NCBI RefSeq assembly: GCF_018588945.1
Contig: NZ_JAFIWA010000006.1
Coordinates: 248,001 to 312,000, forward strand
DNA from: Microbacterium flavescens
Lineage (GTDB): Bacteria > Actinomycetota > Actinomycetes > Actinomycetales > Microbacteriaceae
DNA: 64,000 nt
Direction: 5' to 3'
In this document: positions 47,309-56,568 of the stretch, in pieces
Layout: each line of letters starts with the position of its first letter
Position numbering within the stretch: the first letter of the stretch is position 1
Notes under the pieces: generated by a model
The model's input: only the letters and a program-made list of their open reading frames with translations
Told to the model about the DNA's origin: nothing
Database searches by the model: none
Made by a program: the position numbers and the translations under genes

Positions 47309-48903
47309 GGCTGCACCTCCTCTCCGAGTCCGCCTGTGCTGACCTCGTGCTGCTCCTCGAGCTGCACGAGAGTGACCGGCTCGAGGAGGGCCGCGCCGAT
47401 GCGTGCGCACGCGTCGTAGAGCGGTCCGGCGAAGATCGTCAGCGCGACGGTGACGGCGACCATACCCGCGGTCGATGCCGTCATGATCCTCGGGATCACC
47501 CGGCGCGCGGTGTCGACGCCACCGGGGGACGCCCCCAGGTAGGAGATTCGCGCCTCGGTCTCGGCCGAGTCGTCCTCCTCGCGCCAGAAGGCGAGGTTCC
47601 ACGCGCGCATGAGCGCGTAGAGGGTGAGGAGCGAGGTCAGGATGCCGCCCACGATGAGCACCATCATGATCGGGGTGCCGACCTCGGCCGCCGCGTCGAA
47701 GAGGGCGAACTTGCCGATGAACCCCGAGAAAGGCGGCAGGCCGCCGAGGTTGACGGCGGGGATGAAGTAGAGCACGGCGATGACGGGGGATGCCTTCATG
47801 AGGCCCTTGACCCGCAGGATCGAGGTGCTGCCGGCCCGACGCTCGACGAGCCCGACGGCCAGGAACAGAGTCGTCTGCACCACGATGTGGTGGATCATGT
47901 AGTAGATCGTCGCGCCGATCGCGGCGGGTGTCGCGATCGCGAGCCCGAAGATCATGTAGCCGATATGGCTCACGAGCGTGAACGACAGGATGCGCTTGAG
48001 CTCGGCCTGCGCGACCGCGCCGAGCACGCCGACGATCATCGTGGCCAGGGCCACCCACAGCAGCAGCTGGTTGACGTCGTTGTCGAGGAACAGCTCGGTC
48101 TCGGTGCGGATGATCGCGTACACGCCGACCTTCGTCAGCAGGCCGGCGAACACCGCCGTGACCGGCGCGGGCGCCGTCGGGTACGAGTCGGGCAGCCAGA
48201 ACGACAGCGGGAACACCGCGGCCTTGATGCTGAACGCCAGCAGCAGCATCAGATGCAGGACGAGCTGGGTCTCCTGCGGCAGCTCGCCCATGCGCTGCGA
48301 GATCTGCACCATGTTCACGGTGCCGAGGGCACCGTAGATCATGGCGATCGAAGACAGGAAGAGGATCGACGAGACCAGCGAGACGACGATGTAGACCACG
48401 CCCGTGCGGATGCGCGACTCGGTCGAGCCGAGGGTGATGAGCACGTACGAGGCCACGAGCAGGATCTCGAAGCCGACGTAGAGGTTGAAGAGGTCGCCCG
48501 CGATGAACGCGTTGAAGATGCCCGCCGCCAGGATCAGGTACGACGGGTGGAAGATCGAGACCGGCGTCTCGTCATCGCCGTCGGCGGCGCCCTGCCCGAC
48601 CGAGAAGAGGAGCACGGCGAGCAGCACGACGCTCGAGACGAGCACGAGCAGCGCCGCGAGCCGATCGACGTAGAGCACGATGCCGAACGGGATCGGCCAC
48701 CCGCCGACGGAGACCGCGATGGCGTCTCCGGTCGAGTCCACCACGTAGAGCAGGATCGCCGAGATGACCGTGGTGAGTGTGAGGGCGGCGACCGAGACGA
48801 TCACCTGCGTGTGGCGGTGACGACCCGCGATCAGCGCGATGGCCGCGCCGAGCAGGGGCAGCGTCACGAGCAGCGGGACCAGGGCGGGGGCGAGGGCGAT
48901 CAT
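47305..48903 (-). CDS. mnhD: Mrp/Mnh cation:proton antiporter subunit D
   Basis: 532 residues with about fourteen membrane segments, related to complex I NuoN/NuoM proton channels. It has GDLFNLYVGFEILLVASYVLI (with the key Glu in the GFE motif), FSIKAAVFPLSFWLPDSYPTAPAPVTAVFAGLLTKVGVY (Lys residues of the proton path) and AELKRILSFTLVSHIGYM. The start at 48903 overlaps mnhC by 4 nt. The C-terminal 50 residues are polar. Confidence 0.93.
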   Translation of the reverse strand: MIALAPALVPLLVTLPLLGAAIALIAGRHRHTQVIVSVAALTLTTVISAILLYVVDSTGDAIAVSVGGWPIPFGIVLYVDRLAALLVLVSSVVLLAVLLFSVGQGAADGDDETPVSIFHPSYLILAAGIFNAFIAGDLFNLYVGFEILLVASYVLITLGSTESRIRTGVVYIVVSLVSSILFLSSIAMIYGALGTVNMVQISQRMGELPQETQLVLHLMLLLAFSIKAAVFPLSFWLPDSYPTAPAPVTAVFAGLLTKVGVYAIIRTETELFLDNDVNQLLLWVALATMIVGVLGAVAQAELKRILSFTLVSHIGYMIFGLAIATPAAIGATIYYMIHHIVVQTTLFLAVGLVERRAGSTSILRVKGLMKASPVIAVLYFIPAVNLGGLPPFSGFIGKFALFDAAAEVGTPIMMVLIVGGILTSLLTLYALMRAWNLAFWREEDDSAETEARISYLGASPGGVDTARRVIPRIMTASTAGMVAVTVALTIFAGPLYDACARIGAALLEPVTLVQLEEQHEVSTGGLGEEVQP

Positions 48904-49445
48904 GCGTCGTCGCCGTCCTCCCGCGGCCGCCGCGGGCGGTCCACGGGCGCGTCGTCGCGCAGTCCGGCGAAGTCGCGCGGGCTGAGCACCGTGATCGGCG
49001 AGGTGTCGAGGCCCACGAAGTCCGTCGTGGCGTCGTCGTCCTCGTCCTCGATCTCGATCTCCTCGTCCATCGTCTCGTCGACGTCGGCGGTGCGCTCGCG
49101 CACCGCGCGGTCGGCCTCGTCGTCCTCGACCGTGTCGGCCTGGCCCAGCTGCCACGAGCGGTAGATCAGGGCGAGGAGGAAGGCCGACACCGCGAACGTG
49201 ATGACGATCGCCGTGAGCGTCAGCGCCTGCGGAAGCGGGTCGGACATCTCGTCGGGGTCGGCGGCCGCGCCGAAGAAGGGCGCGACGCCGGGGACGCCCA
49301 TCACGATGAGCAGCAGCAGGTTGGCGGCGTTGCCCAGCAGCAGGAAGCCGATGAGCACACGGGTGAGGCTGCGTTCGAGCATCGCGTACACACCGCACGC
49401 GAAGAGCACCGCCATGACGATGATCAGGACTCCGGAGACTCTCAC
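48900..49445 (-). CDS. mnhC: Mrp/Mnh cation:proton antiporter subunit C with acidic tail
   Basis: 181 residues. Residues 1-105 are the usual NuoK-like three-helix MrpC, with ERSLTRVLIGFLLLGNAANLLLLI and DPLPQALTLTAIVITFAVSAFLLAL. The remaining 75 residues form an unusually long, highly acidic tail (DEEIEIEDEDDDATTD). The GTG at 49445 overlaps mnhA by 4 nt. Confidence 0.92.
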   Translation of the reverse strand: MRVSGVLIIVMAVLFACGVYAMLERSLTRVLIGFLLLGNAANLLLLIVMGVPGVAPFFGAAADPDEMSDPLPQALTLTAIVITFAVSAFLLALIYRSWQLGQADTVEDDEADRAVRERTADVDETMDEEIEIEDEDDDATTDFVGLDTSPITVLSPRDFAGLRDDAPVDRPRRPREDGDDA

Positions 49446-52363
49446 GAGACGGTGACCTCCGGTCGGTGGCCCGCGCTCGCCTCGAGCGCCTGCCGGTCGA
49501 CCTCGGCGCCCAGGCTGCGCAGCACGTCGAGCACGAGGCCGATCACGACGAGGTAGACGCCGATGTCGAAGAGCGTCGAGGTGACGAACTCCACGTGCCC
49601 GAGGATGGGCAGGTCGGCGTCGAAGAAGAAGCTGGTGAGCGGTGCGGCGCCGAAGAACAGGGGCACGATCGCGCACGCGACGGCGATGGACATGCCGACG
49701 CCGAGGAGGCGGCCGGCGTCGGTGGGCGCTGCGGCGCCGAGTTCGTAGCGGCCGCCCGCCACGTAGCGCATGACGAGCGCCATCCCGGCCACGAGGCCGC
49801 CGGCGAAGCCGCCGCCGGGCAGATTGTGGCCGGCGAACAGCAGGTACAGCGACACGATGATGATCGTGTGGAACAGGATCCGCACGATCACCTCGAGCAT
49901 GATCGAGCGGTTCTCAGGGTTGACGCGCTGGCCCCCGATGAGCCACGCCATCCGGCCGCCGCCGGCGCCGCGGGGCTTGATGCCGTCGGCGGTCTCGACG
50001 AGAGGCCGGCGGGTGCCCGCGGCGGTCGCGGGGAGCGGCGCGATGGCGCGCGAGAGCGTGTCGGCGCGGTGCGTGACGAAGACGAGGGATGCCACGCCCG
50101 TCGCCGCGAGGATGAGCACCGACAGCTCGCCCATCGTGTCCCAGCCGCGCAGGTCTACCAGCGCCACGTTCACGACGTTCTTGCCGTGCCCGAGTTCGTA
50201 GGCGAGCTCGGGGAAGCGTTCGGAGATGGGCTTGGTGCTGCGTGCCGAGGTGGCCACGACTGCGACGACCGCCATCGTCGCGCCCACGGCGGCGCCGAGC
50301 ACGGCACGTGCCACGGGCCACACCGAGGCGTTGTGCTCGCCGAGCCGGGCCGGGATGCGGCGCAGCACGAGCGCGAAGGCGACCAGCGTCACCGTCTCGA
50401 CGAGGATCTGGGTGAGCGCGAGGTCGGGTGCGCCGCTCGTTGCGAAGAGCATGACCATGCCCAGACCCGTCGCGGAGACCAGCACGACGCCGGTGTAGCG
50501 CTTGCGCGCGCGAACGGCCACGAGGGCCGCCACGATCATGATGGGGGCGACGATGAGCTGCGTCGGCGTGTGGAACAGGTCGAGGTCCGCGCGCCAGTCC
50601 GGGCTCGCGAGCAGGGCGGTTCCCTCCGCCGCCACGAAGACGACGAAGATGGTGCCGACGTAGACCGGCAGCGAACCGCGCTGGGTGAAGCTCGTGGTGA
50701 CCACCGACAGCCGGGCGACACCGCGCAGCACGCCGTTGTAGACGTCGGCCGCAGAGAAGGGCAGCATGCGCTTCGACCACCCGGCGCGGGCCGTGAACCA
50801 GAAGATCACGGCGCCGACCACGATGGTGGCGAGCGAGATCCACAGCGCCGGCTCGAACCCGTGCCACAGCGCGAGGTGGGCCGGATGCTCGGCGGCGCCG
50901 GCCGGCGCGCGGCCGGCGTAGCCGGCGAAGGCGACGTCGAGCTGCGGCGCGAGGAACCCGGCGATGACGGTCAGGCCCGACAGCAGCACCGGAGCACCCA
51001 GGAAGCCGATGGGCGGATCGGGCCACGCCGTCGCCGGCAGGGCCTGGCGCGAGGCATCCCGCTTCGTCCAGAACGCGCCCCACAGAAAACGGAAGCCGTA
51101 CGCGGCTGTCAGGACCGACCCGAGCACGACACCGACGAAGGCGACGATGCCCCACGGCGAACCGGCGAGCGCCTCGTCGAGGAACGCGGTGAGGACGCCT
51201 TCTTTGGCGACGAACCCGATCGTGGGGAAGATGCCGACCATCGAAGCGATGGCGATGAACGAGAACGTCGCCATGACCGGTGCCTGGCGTCCGACGCCGC
51301 TGAGCTCGGCGATGTCGCGCGTAGAGAGCTGGCGGTCGATCACGCCTACCACGAGGAAGAGCGCCGACTTGAACAGGGCATGGCTGAGCAGCAGGGCGAG
51401 CCCGGCGAGCGCGGTGTCGCGGCTGCCGTACCCGAGCACGACCGCGAGGAACCCGAGCTGGCTGACCGTGCCGAAGGCGAGGATGCGCTTGAGGTCGGTC
51501 TCGCGCAGCGCCTGGAATCCGCCGAGCAGCATCGTGAACACGCCGAGCGAGATGACGATCGGGCGCCACGTCGGTGCAGCGGCGAATACCGGGGCGAGGA
51601 GGGCGATGAGGTAGATGCCGGCCTTCACCATCGCCGCGGCGTGCAGGTACGCGCTGACCGGGGTCGGCGCGGCCATCGCGCCGGGGAGCCAGAAGTGGAA
51701 GGGGAAGATCGCCGACTTGCTCAAGGCCCCCACGAGCAGCAGCACGAGCGCCGCGTCGACGACCGGGCCGGTCGGCGCCTCGGAGAGGATGGTGGAGATG
51801 CTCGAAGTGCCGGCGTCGACGACCATCAGCACGACGCCGATGAGCATGACGAGTCCGCCGAGCGACGTCACCAGCAGGGCCTGCAGCGCGGCGCGGCGGC
51901 TGGCCGCGCGGCGGTTGTAGTAGCCGATGAGCAGGTACGACAGGACGCTCGTGATCTCCCAGAACATCACGAGAACGACGAGGTCGTCGGTGAGCACGAG
52001 GCCGTACATCGCGCCCGCGAACGCGAGCAGCACGGCGGAGAACTGGCCGAGGTTGTCGGTCTTCCCCCGGAAGTACCAGCGGCAGTAGATCATGACGAGA
52101 GCGCCGACGCCCGTGACGATGAGCGCCATGAGCCAGCCGAGGGTGTCCATGCGCATCGACAGCTCGATGCCGAGCGGCGTGATCCACGCGTACGACTCGA
52201 ACGGCGGATCCCCTGCGAAGACGGCCGGGCTCAGTGCCACCGCCTGAGCGAAGGCGACGATCGGCAGCACCGCCGCGACGTAGAAGGCGCGGGCGCCGAT
52301 GCGGGCGGTCAGCCACGGAAGGATCAGCGGCATGAGCGCGAACGCGCCGAGGATGAGGAGCAT
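49442..52363 (-). CDS. mnhA: Mrp/Mnh cation:proton antiporter fused subunits A and B
   Basis: 973 residues. The N-terminal 500 or so are the NuoL-like MrpA channel, with MFWEITSVLSYLLIGYYNRRAASRRAALQALLVTSLGGL, KSAIFPFHFWLPGAMAAPTPVSAYLHAAAMVKAGIYL and LKRILAFGTVSQLGFL. The MbhD/E-like part follows (about 600-780). The last 150 residues (LEVIVRILFHTIIIVSLYLLFAGHNLPGGGFAGGL) are subunit B fused in frame. Start at 52363 has a GAGGAGG site. A TAGACT promoter lies about 70 nt upstream. It is the first gene of the operon. Confidence 0.94.
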   Translation of the reverse strand: MLLILGAFALMPLILPWLTARIGARAFYVAAVLPIVAFAQAVALSPAVFAGDPPFESYAWITPLGIELSMRMDTLGWLMALIVTGVGALVMIYCRWYFRGKTDNLGQFSAVLLAFAGAMYGLVLTDDLVVLVMFWEITSVLSYLLIGYYNRRAASRRAALQALLVTSLGGLVMLIGVVLMVVDAGTSSISTILSEAPTGPVVDAALVLLLVGALSKSAIFPFHFWLPGAMAAPTPVSAYLHAAAMVKAGIYLIALLAPVFAAAPTWRPIVISLGVFTMLLGGFQALRETDLKRILAFGTVSQLGFLAVVLGYGSRDTALAGLALLLSHALFKSALFLVVGVIDRQLSTRDIAELSGVGRQAPVMATFSFIAIASMVGIFPTIGFVAKEGVLTAFLDEALAGSPWGIVAFVGVVLGSVLTAAYGFRFLWGAFWTKRDASRQALPATAWPDPPIGFLGAPVLLSGLTVIAGFLAPQLDVAFAGYAGRAPAGAAEHPAHLALWHGFEPALWISLATIVVGAVIFWFTARAGWSKRMLPFSAADVYNGVLRGVARLSVVTTSFTQRGSLPVYVGTIFVVFVAAEGTALLASPDWRADLDLFHTPTQLIVAPIMIVAALVAVRARKRYTGVVLVSATGLGMVMLFATSGAPDLALTQILVETVTLVAFALVLRRIPARLGEHNASVWPVARAVLGAAVGATMAVVAVVATSARSTKPISERFPELAYELGHGKNVVNVALVDLRGWDTMGELSVLILAATGVASLVFVTHRADTLSRAIAPLPATAAGTRRPLVETADGIKPRGAGGGRMAWLIGGQRVNPENRSIMLEVIVRILFHTIIIVSLYLLFAGHNLPGGGFAGGLVAGMALVMRYVAGGRYELGAAAPTDAGRLLGVGMSIAVACAIVPLFFGAAPLTSFFFDADLPILGHVEFVTSTLFDIGVYLVVIGLVLDVLRSLGAEVDRQALEASAGHRPEVTVS

Positions 52364-52431
52364 GGGGGCCTCCTCATGGTCGTCGGCCGGGGGCTCCCGC
52401 GCGCAGCTCGGGCGATCAGGGTGTCGGAACG

Positions 52432-52437
52432 AGTCTA
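52432..52437 (-). promoter_or_regulatory. Probable -10 (TAGACT) of the mnh operon
   Basis: On the minus strand TAGACT gives a start near 52425 and a leader of about 62 nt ending in GAGGAGG before mnhA. It is the only TANNNT hexamer noticed near the operon start. Confidence 0.5.
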
Positions 52438-52546
52438 ACGGGGCCGAGAGGCGGCCGTGGTCGCGCCCGCTCGCCGAACCCGCCCCCTCGCCACCCATCG
52501 GAACCGATCGAGCGGATGCCGCGACCCGCCGTGCCAGAGTGGACCC

Positions 52547-54094
52547 GTGGCCGCCGAACCCGCCGTGACGCGCACGCCGCGCTGGGCGCGGGAAGCGCTC
52601 GGCGCCCTGGTCGCACTGGCGATCGCCGTGGCCGTCACGGCCGTGGTCGCGGCAGGACCGCGGTCGGAGTTGCTCTTCCGCGACGGCGACTCGCTCGTCA
52701 CGACCCTCGTGGCGCGATCGCTCGCCGTCGGCCAGCCGCAGGACTGGGCGATGTCGACGGTGCTCTTCCTGCCCGAGAGCGCCGGGGTGGTGCTGCTCTC
52801 GCGGGCCGGGCTGGGGGTGGCCGGCACCCTCGCGGCTGCGGCGGTCGTCAACCTGCTCGGACTGTACGCGGCGCTGCGGATCGCCGCCGGATCAGCCGGC
52901 GCGCGCCGCGCACCGGTCGCCGGCGCGCTGCTCGCGCTGTCGGGTTTCGGGCTCGTCGCGGTGACCGAGTCGTCGCCGAGCCGCGATGCGCTCGAGCCGG
53001 CGTCGCTCCTTCTGACCACGACGTACTACAGCGCGACCGTCATCGCCTCGGTGATCGCCGTCGGCACGGTGAGACGCGCGCTCGATCGGCCGGGTCGCCG
53101 GTGGCCCGGATGGGTGCTGGGGGCCGTGGCCGCGGCATCCGTCCTCACCAATCCGCTCTTCGCCGCCTGGGCCGTCGTCCCTCTCGTGGTGGTGCTCGCC
53201 GTCGTGGCCGTAGGCGGCGCAGGACCCGAGCGGCGCTCCGCGCTGTGGCTGGGGGCGGCGCTCGTGGGCGGCTCTCTCACGGGGTTCGTCCTGCGGCTGC
53301 CGCTCGGCCGGCTCATCGCGAACACCGGCACCGACTACGCCGACCCGTCGCGCTGGCTCGAGTCGGCCGCCTACTACGAGGCGCTCGTCGGCGAGCGCGC
53401 GAGCACCGTGGCGGGAGCGCTGGGCGTGGTGCTCGGCCTCGCGCTGTGGGTGTGGTGCATCGTCGCGTCGATCCTGCTCACGCGCCGGCGCGACCTCGGC
53501 GCCGCCGTGGTCGCGGCGTGCGGGTGGCTCATGCCCCTGCTCGTGGTGGTCGGCGCGGTCGTCCTCGGCACGCACGCCGCCCGGTACCTCGAGCCCATCG
53601 CGTTCGCGCCGATCCTCGGACTCGTGGTCCTGCCCGCGCTGATCCCGCGCCTCGGAGTTCGACGCGTCGCCCTTCCGGTGCTCGCCGGCGCGACGGCGGT
53701 CGCCGTCGTGGTCGCGTCGGCCGTCGGCATCCCGCGCATCGCCTCAGCCGCGACCGCGCCCGACCCGGATCTCGACTGCGTCGTGGAGTGGACGGATGCC
53801 TCGGCCCGCACCGGCGCGGGCCAGTTCTGGACGATCCGGCTCGCGAAGGCGCACCTCGACGACCCGCGCCGCCTCGTGCAGGTGGACCACGAGCTGCGCG
53901 GCTACGCCTGGCTCGTGAACCGCGACGACTTCGCGATCGGCGACGTCTCGTTCCTCGTGATCGACGCCCAGTCCGTGCCGTTCGCCCTGCCCGACGGAGC
54001 CTCGATCGACGACGCGGAGCTGATCGACTGCGGCAGATACACGATCGCCGACTTCGGCGACCGCGCACTCGAGCTCGGGCCTCAGCGCTCGTGA
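52547..54094 (+). CDS. Multi-pass membrane protein of unknown function
   Basis: 515 residues with about ten hydrophobic segments spread over residues 15-420, then a soluble C-terminal domain of about 90 residues with CVVEWTDASARTGAGQFWTIR and LRGYAWLVNRDDF. An early loop, FRDGDSLVTTLVARSLAVGQPQDW, carries acidic and polar residues like the first loop of GT-C glycosyltransferases, but no clear DxD motif is seen, so that link is only a guess. The GTG is 6 nt after CAGAGT, which differs from the usual TANNNT only at the first base. No family is recognised. Confidence 0.65.
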   Translation: MAAEPAVTRTPRWAREALGALVALAIAVAVTAVVAAGPRSELLFRDGDSLVTTLVARSLAVGQPQDWAMSTVLFLPESAGVVLLSRAGLGVAGTLAAAAVVNLLGLYAALRIAAGSAGARRAPVAGALLALSGFGLVAVTESSPSRDALEPASLLLTTTYYSATVIASVIAVGTVRRALDRPGRRWPGWVLGAVAAASVLTNPLFAAWAVVPLVVVLAVVAVGGAGPERRSALWLGAALVGGSLTGFVLRLPLGRLIANTGTDYADPSRWLESAAYYEALVGERASTVAGALGVVLGLALWVWCIVASILLTRRRDLGAAVVAACGWLMPLLVVVGAVVLGTHAARYLEPIAFAPILGLVVLPALIPRLGVRRVALPVLAGATAVAVVVASAVGIPRIASAATAPDPDLDCVVEWTDASARTGAGQFWTIRLAKAHLDDPRRLVQVDHELRGYAWLVNRDDFAIGDVSFLVIDAQSVPFALPDGASIDDAELIDCGRYTIADFGDRALELGPQRS

Positions 54095-54180
54095 GCCGCG
54101 AGACAGCGGATCCGCGATGAAACGCCGTCATACGCACGCCGTCTCGTCGAAAACACGATGTCGCGTGAGGACCGGCAGGG

Positions 54181-55224
54181 TCAGACGGGCGCGGGACCGG
54201 TCGTATTGCCCTCGCGGAAGTCGCACGTGAAGCGGATCGACGCGGCGGTGTCGCCGTCGAGCATCGCGGTGACGGCCCGGCCCGCCGCGCGGCCCTTGTC
54301 GGCCGCCGGCTGCACGAGGGTCGTCAGCTCGTAGGGCGCGAGCCCGTCGACCACGATGCCGTCGAAGCCGGTGACGCTGACGTCGCCCGGAACGCTCAGC
54401 CCGGCCTCCTCGGCGGCGCGGATGACACCTGCGGCCAGAAGGTCGCTCTGCGCGATGACCGCGGTCGGACGGTCGGCCGGATCGGCGAAGAGCAGACGGC
54501 CTGCCGCGAGTCCCTCGTCGATGAAGCTTCCGCCGGCGGCGTAGGCCGCGGCATCCGGGAACACATCCCTCGCTCCGGCGAGCCGCTCGCGCGTGACGTC
54601 GATCGTGATCGCGGTGCCGTCGAGGATCCAGCCCGCCTCCCAGCCGGCGCGGGCCGGCAGCGCGACGATCGACACCTTGCGGTGCCCGAGCGCGCGCAGG
54701 TGGCTCGCGGCCTGCCGCTGGGCCTCGCGGTTGTCCAGCCCGATCCGGGGGACGTCGTCTCCGGCATCCCCCTCGATGACGACGACCGGGATGCCGCGTG
54801 CCCGCACCGCCGCGAGCGACTGACGCAGGTGGCCGCTGCAGCCGACGAGCACCGCCGCGTCGAGCGGCGCGGTGGTCAGCGACGAGCCGCCGTCGGGCTC
54901 GCGGTCGCGCAGCAGGAGAAGCCCGGCGCCCAGCGGGGCGACGCCGTCGGAGAGTCCGTCCATCATGAGCGTCTTCACCGGGTCGAGGAAGGCGGTGCCG
55001 AGGTGCTCCTCGAAGACGACCCCGACGATGCCCGAACGGCCGCGGCGCAGGGATGCCGCGCGCGGGTCGGGGCCGGTGTAGCCGAGCGCCGAGGCGGCGT
55101 CGAGCACCCTGCGGCGCGTGGCGTCGGATACCGGCGTCTTACCGCTGAACACCACCGACGCGGTCGACGGCGAGACTCCTGCCTCGCGTGCGACGTCGGA
55201 GATGGTGGCTCGGCGCGTGCTCAT
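54181..55224 (-). CDS. LacI-family regulator, divergent from an MFS gene
   Basis: 347 residues. The helix-turn-helix TISDVAREAGVSPSTASVVFSGKTPVSDATRRR is at residues 7-39, followed by the effector domain with FDGIVVDGLAPYELTTLVQPAADKG near the C-terminus. Upstream on the minus strand is TACCAT, 9 nt before the ATG, so the leader is very short. A perfect 16-bp palindrome lies 35 nt upstream, shared with the divergent transporter gene. The effector is unknown. Confidence 0.88.
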   Translation of the reverse strand: MSTRRATISDVAREAGVSPSTASVVFSGKTPVSDATRRRVLDAASALGYTGPDPRAASLRRGRSGIVGVVFEEHLGTAFLDPVKTLMMDGLSDGVAPLGAGLLLLRDREPDGGSSLTTAPLDAAVLVGCSGHLRQSLAAVRARGIPVVVIEGDAGDDVPRIGLDNREAQRQAASHLRALGHRKVSIVALPARAGWEAGWILDGTAITIDVTRERLAGARDVFPDAAAYAAGGSFIDEGLAAGRLLFADPADRPTAVIAQSDLLAAGVIRAAEEAGLSVPGDVSVTGFDGIVVDGLAPYELTTLVQPAADKGRAAGRAVTAMLDGDTAASIRFTCDFREGNTTGPAPV

Positions 55225-55258
55225 GTCCGTTCGATGGTACCTGGCTGTCATCACGGGC

Positions 55259-55274
55259 GTCGAATCGATTCGAC
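55259..55274. promoter_or_regulatory. Palindromic LacI-type operator between the LacI and MFS genes
   Basis: GTCGAATCGATTCGAC is a perfect 16-bp palindrome with a central CG. It lies 35 nt before the LacI gene and 19 nt before the MFS -10 (TACCGT, 55293-55298), well placed to control both. Confidence 0.8.
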
Positions 55275-55304
55275 AGGAGGATCGACGCCCGCTACCGTTG
55301 TCGG

Positions 55305-56534
55305 GTGGATCAGGTTCTCTCGCGCGCCCAGCTCGTCAACTGGCGCACCGCCGTCTTCACGATCTTCTTCGTGACGGGCCTCGGCTTCGCGTCGTGGGCC
55401 GCTCGTCTTCCTGCGGTCAAGCGCGATCTGGGGATCAACGACCTCGAGATCGGCATCCTGCTCTTCATCTCGGGCGCCGCCGCCATCGTCGGCCTCTCGC
55501 TCGCGAACGTCCTCGTGGTGCGGTGGGGCGCCCGCCGCGGCATGCTGCTCACGATCATCGCGTTCTCCGTCGGCGTCGCCGTCGTCGGCTTCGGCGTGCA
55601 GTTCCTCGAGTCGTACGCGGTCACCGCGATCGGGCTCGCGCTCATGGGCATGGGCATGAGCGCCACCGACGTCATGATGAACGTAGAGGCGGCGGCCGTC
55701 GAGCAGTCGTTCGGGCGCACGCTGATGCCGCTGTTCCACGCGTTCTTCAGCCTCGGCACGGTCGCCGGCGCAGGATTCGGCGTGCTCATGGCGGCGTGGA
55801 ACGTCGGTGTCGCGTGGCACCTGTGGATCGTCGGCGCGCTCGTGCTCGCCGCCGGGCTCGTGGCCCTCCGTGCGGTGCCGGTGCGCGAGACGATGCACGA
55901 CGACCCGGCGACTCCGACCAGTCGTCGCGAGCGGCTCATCGAGCAGCTCGCGGTCTGGCGCGATCCGCGCACCTATGCGATCGGCGCCATCATGCTCGGC
56001 ATGGCGTTCGCCGAGGGCAGCGCCAACGACTGGCTGACGATCGCGATGGTCGACGGCCACGGCCAGACCGAGGCGGTCGGCGCCATCGCCCTCACCGTCT
56101 TCTCCGTGTCCATGACCGTGTTCCGCGTCCTCGGCGGTCCGATCGTCGACCGCATCGGCCGAGTCTGGACCCTCCGAGTGCTCGCGGTCGCCGCCGGCGC
56201 GGGCCTGGTCATGTTCATCCTGGCGCCGAATGTCCCCCTCGCCTTCGTCGGCGTCGCCCTGTGGGGCGCCGGCGCCTCCCTCGGCTTCCCGCTGGGGATG
56301 TCGGCCGCCGCCGACGATCCGGCGAAGGCCGCGGCATCCGTCTCCGCCGCCGCGACCATCGGCTACCTCGCGTTCCTGTGCGGCCCGCCCGTGCTCGGCT
56401 GGATCAGCCACCAGATCGGGATCCTGCCCACCCTCTGGATCATCGTGGCCCTCATCGCGCTGTCGGGCTTCGCCTCGGGCGCGGCCAAGCCCATCGCGGG
56501 CTCGAAGGTCGGCGTCGGCCAGTCGCACCACTGA
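55305..56534 (+). CDS. MFS transporter (YbjJ-like)
   Basis: 409 residues with twelve membrane segments. VVRWGARRGMLL between segments 2 and 3 matches the usual MFS loop motif, and MGMSATDVMMNVEAAAVEQSFGR followed by LFHAFFSLGTVAGAGFG is typical of the YbjJ/FucP-like group. GSANDWLTIAMVDGHG lies in the second half. The substrate is unknown; control by a LacI regulator suggests a sugar or sugar-like compound. The GTG lies 6 nt after TACCGT, a leaderless pattern. Confidence 0.88.
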   Translation: MDQVLSRAQLVNWRTAVFTIFFVTGLGFASWAARLPAVKRDLGINDLEIGILLFISGAAAIVGLSLANVLVVRWGARRGMLLTIIAFSVGVAVVGFGVQFLESYAVTAIGLALMGMGMSATDVMMNVEAAAVEQSFGRTLMPLFHAFFSLGTVAGAGFGVLMAAWNVGVAWHLWIVGALVLAAGLVALRAVPVRETMHDDPATPTSRRERLIEQLAVWRDPRTYAIGAIMLGMAFAEGSANDWLTIAMVDGHGQTEAVGAIALTVFSVSMTVFRVLGGPIVDRIGRVWTLRVLAVAAGAGLVMFILAPNVPLAFVGVALWGAGASLGFPLGMSAAADDPAKAAASVSAAATIGYLAFLCGPPVLGWISHQIGILPTLWIIVALIALSGFASGAAKPIAGSKVGVGQSHH

Positions 56535-56568
56535 TCGGGGCCGGCTCGACGCGGGCTAGGCTCGTCGG

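Noticed and set aside
49466..52438. A 990-codon open frame on the plus strand opposite mnhA
   Set aside because: It is antisense to a well-conserved antiporter gene and its translation is low-complexity Arg/Glu/His sequence, the usual shadow of high-GC coding DNA.
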